Shown here: positions 1 to 5,191 of the stretch, piece by piece
Layout: each line of letters opens with the position of its first letter
How positions within the stretch are numbered: position 1 is the first letter of the stretch
From: Alphaproteobacteria bacterium
Lineage (GTDB): Bacteria > Pseudomonadota > Alphaproteobacteria > Puniceispirillales > Puniceispirillaceae
Length of the DNA stretch: 5,191 nt
Direction: 5' to 3'
NCBI GenBank assembly: GCA_009936885.1
Contig: JAACDT010000220.1
Coordinates: 1-5,191 of the forward strand
Translations under genes and position numbers: made by a program
The notes under the pieces: generated by a model
Database searches by the model: none
Told to the model about the DNA's origin: nothing
Seen by the model: the letters and a program-made list of their open reading frames with translations, nothing else

Positions 1-88
1 TTAATTGTTTTCTAATCCGAAGCTTGTAAGAAGTCTTGGGTATAAAAGTTGAATGTAGAATATGAAGTAACGTTGCAATTTTAAGTCG

Positions 89-116
89 TTGACATAAATG
101 ACCTAAAATATAGAAA
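89..116 (+). promoter_or_regulatory. Possible sigma-70 promoter upstream of fpr
   Basis: A perfect TTGACA hexamer lies at 89-94. The best-spaced -10 candidate is TAGAAA at 111-116 (16-bp spacer); an alternative is TATAGA at 109-114 (14-bp spacer, shorter than normal). If used, transcription would start near 122 and give fpr a leader of about 110 nt. The -10 match is weak and the region is AT-rich, so this is a tentative call. No operator could be recognised with confidence. Confidence 0.3.
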
Positions 117-220
117 GATGACGCTATACGAATGCAGATTAAGAAAATGAGAAGTATATTTTTGCTTAATAACGGCTATGGTGCTTCTTTTGGTTAGACA
201 TAACTACCTTTTGGCAGAAT

Positions 221-225
221 AAGGA
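221..225 (+). promoter_or_regulatory. Ribosome binding site of fpr
   Basis: AAGGA at 221-225 sits 8 nt before the ATG at 234. The next in-frame ATG at 246 has no comparable purine-rich site at proper distance, so this site decides the start at 234. Confidence 0.75.
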
Positions 226-233
226 TAGGCTAG

Positions 234-1028
234 ATGACATCATTTATGGTTACGGAGCAGACTGATGATGCTGTTAGAATATCAGAGGTGAGGCATTGGA
301 CGGATAGGTTATTTTCATTCTCAGTAGAACGCCCAGCTAGTTTTAGATTTCGCTCTGGAGAATTCATAATGCTTGGCCTTCTTGATGAGCGGGGTAAACC
401 CTTATTGAGGGCCTATTCAATTGCCTCGCCAAGCTGGGATGAACAGTCAGGATTTTACTCGATAAAAGTACCAGACGGCCCGCTCACCTCAAGATTACAG
501 AATATACAAATCGGCGATTTCATAATCATGCGGAAAAAGCCTGTCGGAACATTAGTGTTAGATGCATTAATCCCTGGAAAGCGGATTTATATGATTGCTA
601 CAGGAACAGGAGTCGCACCTTTTGCCTCTCTTATAAGAGACCCTGAATTATATGAAAAGTATGAGCAGGTTATATTGATACATACATGCCGAGATATAGC
701 AGAGCTAGCCTATGGAAAAGAGCTGGTTGAAACTATGAAGGAGAATCCGCTGATAGGCGAATTAGCGCTGAAACAACTCAGATATCTGCCATCCACAACG
801 CGTGAGAATTCTGAAATAACGGGAAGAGCAACAGACTTAATTCGCAACGGAGAGTTATTTTCCGTATTGTCCGCCGCGCCATTTTCACCAGAACAGGATA
901 GAGTAATGATTTGTGGCTCGATGGCAATGAACACAGATATGAAAGAAATTTGTGAGGAATTTGGACTTGTTGAAGGTGCAAATTCACAGCCCGGCCATTA
1001 TGTGGTAGAAAAGGCCTTTGTTGGCTAG
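234..1028 (+). CDS. fpr: Ferredoxin/flavodoxin--NADP(+) reductase
   Basis: A 264-residue cytoplasmic FAD enzyme that exchanges electrons between NADPH and ferredoxin or flavodoxin. Seen in the sequence: an N-terminal FAD-binding barrel with the RAYS motif (59-62), which contacts the flavin, and the family segment FYSIKVPDGPLTSRL (74-88); then an NADP-binding domain with GTGVAPF (124-130), HTCR (150-153), TTRE (188-191) and the CGS motif (227-229); then the C-terminal VVEKAFVG (257-264). The pattern is that of bacterial FPRs of the Rhodobacter capsulatus type, whose remembered length is about 272 with a few residues after AFVG; here the protein stops at that glycine. The start at 234 has AAGGA 8 nt upstream; Met5 is a weaker alternative. 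The gene is monocistronic as far as the window shows and convergent with the ccm operon. In other bacteria such enzymes serve oxidative-stress defence, Fe-S cluster supply or NADPH balance; which applies here cannot be told. Confidence 0.95.
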   Translation: MTSFMVTEQTDDAVRISEVRHWTDRLFSFSVERPASFRFRSGEFIMLGLLDERGKPLLRAYSIASPSWDEQSGFYSIKVPDGPLTSRLQNIQIGDFIIMRKKPVGTLVLDALIPGKRIYMIATGTGVAPFASLIRDPELYEKYEQVILIHTCRDIAELAYGKELVETMKENPLIGELALKQLRYLPSTTRENSEITGRATDLIRNGELFSVLSAAPFSPEQDRVMICGSMAMNTDMKEICEEFGLVEGANSQPGHYVVEKAFVG

Positions 1029-1037
1029 ATTAAATGT

Positions 1038-1055
1038 TCACTTTTAAAAAAGTGA
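1038..1055. repeat. AT-rich inverted repeat in the convergent spacer
   Basis: TCACTTTT (1038-1045) and AAAAGTGA (1048-1055) are complementary. They could form a 7-bp stem with a 4-nt loop just after the fpr stop codon. Only three pairs are G-C, and no T tract follows on either strand, so it is a poor intrinsic terminator. It is the only candidate 3'-end structure for fpr before the ccm genes on the opposite strand. Confidence 0.35.
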
Positions 1056-1084
1056 CGGCACTAGTGATGGCAAAAAGTTATGAC

Positions 1085-1105
1085 AAAAAAAGCAGGTCAC
1101 CTGCT
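1085..1105 (-). terminator. Intrinsic terminator of the ccm operon, overlapping the last stop codon
   Basis: Read on the minus strand, AGCAGG (1105-1100), TGA (1099-1097) and CCTGCT (1096-1091) form a perfect 6-bp stem with a 3-nt loop. A run of T continues to 1085 (seven T counting the last stem base). A G.U pair (1106 with 1090) can extend the stem. The TGA loop is itself the stop codon of the CcmH-CcmI gene, and the 5' arm is its last two codons (Ser, Arg). On the plus strand no T tract follows the hairpin, so it should act only on ccm transcripts. Confidence 0.8.
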
Positions 1106-2821
1106 CAGCTCAGCTATTAATTGTTGCAAAGTTTGCGCTTGTTGCCCTTCGGCTGGAATTTCATTTAAGATATCTGACCATAGCTTGATGGCTGTGTTAT
1201 TATCTCCGATTTGTCGCCAATATTCGCCTTCAAGAAACTTTATTGAGTTGGATTGCCTTAAGCTATCTGGCAGTAAGGCTAATTGATTTTTAACTAGTTG
1301 AGTTAATGATAAACCGGTGTGCGATATAAGAGCAGCTTCTATCAGTGCAATTCTTTGCTCGTCTGAAGTAACAGCATTAGAATCAGATTTAAGCGCATTA
1401 CTTGCAGACGCAACATCTTCCATCGACATATGCGCGTTTGCTAGCTGAAGCCACCCATAAAAATTTTCTGGCTGTTGTTCTAACCTGTCAGAGAGACGTT
1501 GTACCATTTGTCGGATAAATTGAGCTTGTTCTATTTCTGATAGATTAGAAAATTGGGAGCGCTGTTCTTCGAATAATATTGGATTTACATCTATTAGTGC
1601 ATTATTGCCTCCTGAATCTGAAATAATACTTGTCGAAATATTACTTTCTGGCAGGCTTGCAAATTTAATTTTTGGGATATCCACCCCGGTTGATTTTGCA
1701 GCTTTTGCAATGTCAGATCGTAATGTATCCGCTAGAGGCGAGCCTGGTAGAATTAGCGTTGCTGTGGATTGCCATGCTAGTATCGCATCTCCCATCTCAC
1801 CTTTTTGAAATGATTCAAGGCCTCTTAAATAAAGAGCGCGTATATCTTCAGGGTTGGTTTGCAATGCTTGTGATATCAGGCTCGAGGCAGCTTTAGTTAC
1901 TTGCCCATCTGCTTGTCTTGTAAGTGCTTCAGCCAGTTGAGATTGTATTCGGGCATCACCGTCACTTAGTGATAATGATTTTTCCAGCGCTTTAACTTCA
2001 TCTTCAATTGAGCCTATTTGCGATGCGGTTGCTGCTAACGTAAATTGCGCTGACAGACTCTCAGGGTTTTTCTCAACGCGGGCTTTTGCTTGGTTAAAGG
2101 CCTTAAGAGCTGCATTTTGCTTGTCTTCTAATTCTTTTTCTACTGTTGCTTGCATCTCGCTTCGTTCTGCAAGCGGCTGGTCATTAAGGTCTGGCCGTCC
2201 CAAGCCAAGATAAATAGCAACGCTTAGAATTAACACAAATACAGGAAAGGTGATTTTGATTATAGCTGGAATTTGAGCTTCTCCTGTCTCGCTCTTCTTC
2301 TTTTTTTTGCTTGAAGGCAAGACAGCTTCTAATCCAGAGGATTTATTATTTTGTGATAAAGACCCGAGATTATTCTTTTTGGCAGCGAAGAATAAATTCG
2401 CCATTAATAATATACCTATGCCAAGAATTGCCAGAGGTGCAATCCATAACAAATAAGTAGCAGGCTGAATTGGCGGTGATAATAAAACGAATTCGCCATA
2501 TTTATCTCTCAATGCCAGAAAAATCGCCTCATCGCTCATATCTTGATTTAAATAATCGCGCACTTGCTTTCTTAAATCTATCGCAAGCTCTGCATCTGAA
2601 TCATCAATTGACTGGTTTTGACAGACAAGGCATCTAAGACCAGCAGATATAGTGCGCGCCCTTTTTTCAAGAATAGGGTCTTCCAGCATTTCTTCAGCTG
2701 TAATTGCAAAAGCGTTTTTAAGAATAAGCGGCGAAAAGAGGTTAATCGCTATAACTAAACCCATTAGGACAGCGATAAGTTGGCTGATAGCAGATTTATT
2801 AACGCCAATTACACCTCTCAT
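1097..2821 (-). CDS. ccmH: Cytochrome c maturation protein, CcmH-CcmI fusion
   Basis: A 574-residue inner-membrane protein joining two cytochrome c maturation functions. Residues 1-146 are CcmH/CycL: a hydrophobic N-terminus (about 15-36, possible cleavage after AFA at 37-39), the redox motif LRCLVCQNQ (62-70, Cys64 and Cys67), the usual helical domain ending near Pro117, and a second membrane helix (about 121-146). A Lys-rich linker (147-188, KKKKK at 172-176), probably cytoplasmic, leads to a third helix (about 189-207) and the CcmI-like hallmark LGLGRP...QPLAER (205-220). The rest is periplasmic: two TPR modules (about 240-380 and 432-574) joined by a variable segment. The family role is to reduce apocytochrome CxxCH thiols (CcmH) and hold the apocytochrome (CcmI) for ligation by CcmF. 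The ATG lies in an ATGA overlap with ccmG, with GAAGAG at 2835-2830 8 nt upstream. E. coli CcmH has a similar fused plan but is shorter (about 350 aa); many alphaproteobacteria have separate genes. The CcmI N-terminal helix and leucine-zipper loop appear absent. Confidence 0.93.
   Translation of the reverse strand: MRGVIGVNKSAISQLIAVLMGLVIAINLFSPLILKNAFAITAEEMLEDPILEKRARTISAGLRCLVCQNQSIDDSDAELAIDLRKQVRDYLNQDMSDEAIFLALRDKYGEFVLLSPPIQPATYLLWIAPLAILGIGILLMANLFFAAKKNNLGSLSQNNKSSGLEAVLPSSKKKKKSETGEAQIPAIIKITFPVFVLILSVAIYLGLGRPDLNDQPLAERSEMQATVEKELEDKQNAALKAFNQAKARVEKNPESLSAQFTLAATASQIGSIEDEVKALEKSLSLSDGDARIQSQLAEALTRQADGQVTKAASSLISQALQTNPEDIRALYLRGLESFQKGEMGDAILAWQSTATLILPGSPLADTLRSDIAKAAKSTGVDIPKIKFASLPESNISTSIISDSGGNNALIDVNPILFEEQRSQFSNLSEIEQAQFIRQMVQRLSDRLEQQPENFYGWLQLANAHMSMEDVASASNALKSDSNAVTSDEQRIALIEAALISHTGLSLTQLVKNQLALLPDSLRQSNSIKFLEGEYWRQIGDNNTAIKLWSDILNEIPAEGQQAQTLQQLIAELSR
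2300..2308 (-). other. A8 tract with A_AAA_AAG heptamer in the CcmH-CcmI linker
   Basis: On the coding (minus) strand eight A residues (2308-2301) are followed by G (2300), encoding Lys172-Lys174. The last seven bases read A_AAA_AAG in the zero frame, the same heptamer and phase as the slippery site of E. coli dnaX. A -1 shift here would add 38 codons and stop at TAA (2186-2184), giving a product of about 212 residues with only the CcmH domain. No strong Shine-Dalgarno-like stimulator was seen upstream and only a weak 4-bp GAGC/GCTC stem downstream, so use as a programmed site is unproven. The full-length frame is intact. Confidence 0.4.
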
Positions 2822-3372
2822 TGCATCATCTCTTCAATTTTGGGCAGGAATACAGAGCGATAAACATCATGCGTAATCTCACCCGCATGACGGATTATTA
2901 TTATGCCTTCATCAGAGATAAGAAATGTCTCTGGAATGCCATACACACCCCAGTTAATCGCCGTTTTCCCATCATTATCAAACCCTACATGCAGGAATGG
3001 ATTGCCAAACCGTTCTAAAAAAATTGCCAATGCATCAGGCTTATCCTTGTAGGCAACCCCGATAACCGAAACTTTTTGAGATAATTTCTCCAGAAACGGA
3101 ATTTCTTTCCGGCAAGGGGCGCACCAACTCGCAAAATAATTTACGATAAAAGGCTTATCTCTAACCATCTGTTTAAAATCTAAGGCGGCATCGGAAGAGG
3201 TCTGACTTCTTCCGTAGGAGGTCAAAACAAGTTCAGGCGCTTTTTTGCCGATTAGCGGGGAGGGAAGCTGGGTTCTGCTTTGATCACCATTCAATATTGA
3301 TATCATTGCAACCCCAGAAATAAGGGCAATTACACAAAAAATTCCAATTGGCAGGATATAACGAACATTCAT
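2818..3372 (-). CDS. ccmG: Thiol:disulfide interchange protein CcmG/DsbE
   Basis: A 184-residue periplasmic thioredoxin-fold protein held in the inner membrane by one N-terminal helix (about residues 5-27). In cytochrome c maturation, CcmG takes electrons from CcdA or DsbD and passes them to CcmH or directly to apocytochrome c. Seen: the active site WCAPC (83-87, Cys84 and Cys87) after the thioredoxin strand PFIVNYFAS (74-82), and the family signature GVYGIPETF (142-150), which carries the cis-proline Pro147 and the glutamate typical of CcmG rather than general thioredoxins. Length is normal for the family. The start codon overlaps the ccmF stop in ATGA, and no clear Shine-Dalgarno sequence precedes it, which suggests translational coupling to ccmF. 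The stop codon likewise overlaps the start of the CcmH-CcmI gene. Nothing is missing or broken. Confidence 0.95.
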   Translation of the reverse strand: MNVRYILPIGIFCVIALISGVAMISILNGDQSRTQLPSPLIGKKAPELVLTSYGRSQTSSDAALDFKQMVRDKPFIVNYFASWCAPCRKEIPFLEKLSQKVSVIGVAYKDKPDALAIFLERFGNPFLHVGFDNDGKTAINWGVYGIPETFLISDEGIIIIRHAGEITHDVYRSVFLPKIEEMMQ

Positions 3373-5191
3373 GATGTTAACGCTGTATGTGTTTGTTTAG
3401 GTTTTAATCGCTGTATTATTATTGATGTTGCAACGCCTGATGCCATCATAATAACACCAATCCAAATCCATGACACAAAAGGCTTGTGATATAGTCTTAT
3501 GGTATAGCCATCGGCCTTATTACCATCGCCTAAGACAGCATAGTAATCGGCTGTCACTGTTTGACGAATGGCAGCTTCAGTTGTTGTTTGTCTTTCAACT
3601 GGGTAAATTCGTTTCTCTGGATATAAAATACCTATCTGCTTATCATCGCTATCAGAAAGCTTCAATGTGGCAACCAGCGCTTCATAATTACTGCCATTTC
3701 TGGTGGAAATAGCTTGAAGCTCTGCACTATCAGACCCTAAGGAAATCTTATTACCAATATGCATGCGCGCAACAGACTCGGTTTTGTAGATACCATCGCC
3801 AATAGCGCCAACAAGAAAAATAACAATGCCAAAATGTGCTATCCACATACCCCATTGAAGATGGAGGACATGCTGCCAGGACTCAGAATTCCGGTTTAAT
3901 TTTTGAAATTTAACAAAAATATCGTATAAAATGGTGATAGCAAGCCATCCAGCAGTTGCAATCCCAGCCAGCGCAGATATTGATAATTCAGGGCTTGCCC
4001 AAAACGAAATTGCAGAAATCACAGCTGTACCTGCAATTGCGAATATCCAGATTTGATTTGATTTAGGCAGGATGCCTCTTTTCCAAACTAAAAATGGACC
4101 AATCCCCATCATTATAACCAGCAATGCCATGATGGGATTAAAGGTAGCCTCAAAATAGGGTGGCCCCACTGTAATTTTCATGCCAGTCGCTATCTCTAAT
4201 GCGATCGGATAGAATGTGCCAATTAGCACAATGATTGAAGCACATATCAAAAGAAAGTTGTTTATTACCAGCCCTGTCTCTCGGCTGAGTAGATGTAAAT
4301 ATCCAGTTGTTTTTATTTTTGGGCCTTGAATGGCAAATAATAATAGTGGCGGGCCAATTGAGAAAATCAAAATACCTAATATGAATAATCCACGTGTTGG
4401 GTCTGATGCGAAGCTATGAACAGAGGTCAAAAGACCAGAGCGAACAATAAAGGTTCCCAGCAAAGATAATGAAAAACCGGTGATTGCCAAAAGGACTGTC
4501 CAGCTTTTAAGCAAGTCTCGCTGTTCTACTACAATGACTGAATGCAATAATGCCGTAGCAACAAGCCAAGGCATAAGAGAGGCATTCTCAACGGGATCCC
4601 AAAACCACCACCCGCCCCAACCAAGCTCATAATAGGCCCACCAGCTGCCAAGTCCAATTCCAAGTGTTAATGCACACCATGCTATTTGCACCCAAACCCG
4701 CATATAACGAGCCCAGTTTCTATCTACTGAATTTGTGATAAGACCAGCAACTGCAAAAGAAAATGCTAGTGATAAACCCACATACCCTACATATAAGGTT
4801 GGTGGATGAAGTGCTAACCCTATATCTTGTAATACTGGGTTAAGGCCATTGCCATTTAAGGCAGGCAAAGAGAGCCTCTCAAACGGGTTAGAAGTAAAAA
4901 GGCTAAATGAAATAAATGCGGCACAAATAACCCCTTGCACGCCTAGGGTTGCTGATTTTTGTAAGAGCCCCATTTTTTTTTGGGTAAGCGCTAATCCAGC
5001 ACCAAAAACAGACAGAATAACAATCCACATTAGCAGAGAGCCCTCGTGATTGCCCCAGCTACCAGAAATTTTATAGATCATGGGCTTACTAGAATGGGAA
5101 TGCTCTGTTACCAGAGCTACTGAAAAATCTGATACAATAAAGGCCCATACTAAACAGCTAAAAGATATTAATACAAAAATGGCATTTAAAA
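3369..5191 (-). CDS. ccmF: Cytochrome c heme lyase subunit CcmF (5' end outside the window)
   Basis: A multi-span inner-membrane protein that attaches heme b, delivered by CcmE, to reduced apocytochrome c. 606 residues are visible. The frame stays open to base 5191, and the part before the first in-frame ATG (5081) is conserved CcmF: residues 21-24 read DFSV, followed by SHSSKPMIYKISGSWGNHEG. The true start therefore lies off the right edge; by alignment to E. coli CcmF from memory about 45 residues are missing. In visible-residue numbering: LHPPTLYVGYVG with His128, the heme-handling WWD motif WGGWWFWDPVEN (191-202), His216 (TALLHS), His258 (SVHSFASDP) and His452 (MWIAHFG). The 88- and 42-residue spacings between the first three match E. 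coli His173, His261 and His303. A periplasmic domain (about 465-565) and a last helix in the KPFVSWIWIG region follow. All key residues are present. An A9 run lies at 4981-4973. The stop overlaps the ccmG start (ATGA). Confidence 0.96.
   Translation of the reverse strand, partial: LNAIFVLISFSCLVWAFIVSDFSVALVTEHSHSSKPMIYKISGSWGNHEGSLLMWIVILSVFGAGLALTQKKMGLLQKSATLGVQGVICAAFISFSLFTSNPFERLSLPALNGNGLNPVLQDIGLALHPPTLYVGYVGLSLAFSFAVAGLITNSVDRNWARYMRVWVQIAWCALTLGIGLGSWWAYYELGWGGWWFWDPVENASLMPWLVATALLHSVIVVEQRDLLKSWTVLLAITGFSLSLLGTFIVRSGLLTSVHSFASDPTRGLFILGILIFSIGPPLLLFAIQGPKIKTTGYLHLLSRETGLVINNFLLICASIIVLIGTFYPIALEIATGMKITVGPPYFEATFNPIMALLVIMMGIGPFLVWKRGILPKSNQIWIFAIAGTAVISAISFWASPELSISALAGIATAGWLAITILYDIFVKFQKLNRNSESWQHVLHLQWGMWIAHFGIVIFLVGAIGDGIYKTESVARMHIGNKISLGSDSAELQAISTRNGSNYEALVATLKLSDSDDKQIGILYPEKRIYPVERQTTTEAAIRQTVTADYYAVLGDGNKADGYTIRLYHKPFVSWIWIGVIMMASGVATSIIIQRLKPKQTHTALTS

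Noticed and set aside
1..105. TAA-like end of a minus-strand gene at the left edge (TTA at 1-3)
   Set aside because: The frame upstream of it runs only about 34 codons before another stop, with no ATG; no coding signal.
710..987. Minus-strand frames of about 70 codons inside fpr
   Set aside because: They lie wholly opposite a gene with clear family motifs, have no recognisable domain and no ribosome binding site; they are shadows.
1052..1072. Imperfect direct repeat GTGACGGCA / GTGATGGCA in the convergent spacer
   Set aside because: Only two short imperfect copies with no flanking structure; not distinguishable from chance.
1605..1896. Plus-strand frames opposite the CcmH-CcmI gene
   Set aside because: Overlapping antisense frames in regions explained by the conserved TPR coding sequence; no family resemblance.
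2652..3018. Plus-strand frames opposite the ccmG and ccmH starts
   Set aside because: Antisense to conserved signal, TM and thioredoxin segments; compositional by-products.
1..5191. CRISPR array, tRNA/rRNA, insertion sequence, phage or defence genes
   Set aside because: No regularly spaced repeats, no cloverleaf-like stretch, no transposase or phage motifs; nearly all of the window is accounted for by four conserved genes.

Overview
The window looks like the chromosome of an AT-rich alphaproteobacterium (roughly 40% GC by eye). Two protein-level signs point there: a ferredoxin-NADP reductase of the Rhodobacter Fpr type ending in VVEKAFVG, and a CcmI-like C-terminal part of the alphaproteobacterial kind, with two TPR modules joined by a segment rich in charged residues. 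The gene order F-G-H on one strand recalls the E. coli ccm operon. Assignment below class level is not possible from this window. No RNA gene, CRISPR array, insertion sequence or phage gene was seen.

Layout. Bases 1-233 are non-coding leader with a possible weak promoter. Bases 234-1028 (+) encode ferredoxin/flavodoxin-NADP reductase (fpr). Bases 1029-1096 are a short convergent intergenic spacer. From 5191 down to 1097 the minus strand carries the distal end of a cytochrome c maturation (System I) operon, transcribed ccmF -> ccmG (dsbE) -> ccmH-ccmI fusion. Both junctions are 4-bp ATGA overlaps, so the three proteins are probably translationally coupled. ccmF runs off the right edge: its frame stays open and conserved from the first in-frame ATG (5081) to base 5191, and about 45 N-terminal residues lie outside.

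How the genes work together. CcmG (membrane-anchored thioredoxin fold, WCAPC) and the CcmH domain (RCLVC) form the thiol-reducing branch that keeps apocytochrome c CxxCH motifs reduced in the periplasm. The CcmI-like TPR part would hold the apocytochrome, and CcmF (WWD motif and four conserved histidines) performs heme ligation. Genes for CcmABCDE are presumably upstream, to the right. fpr is an independent convergent gene supplying or balancing reduced ferredoxin/flavodoxin and NADPH.

Points worth attention: the natural CcmH-CcmI fusion lacks the usual CcmI N-terminal helix and leucine-zipper loop; the fusion linker contains a correctly phased A_AAA_AAG slippery heptamer; and an intrinsic terminator for the ccm operon has the operon's last stop codon as its hairpin loop. 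I found no evidence for a wholly new system; this is mostly a conserved housekeeping locus with some unusual details.
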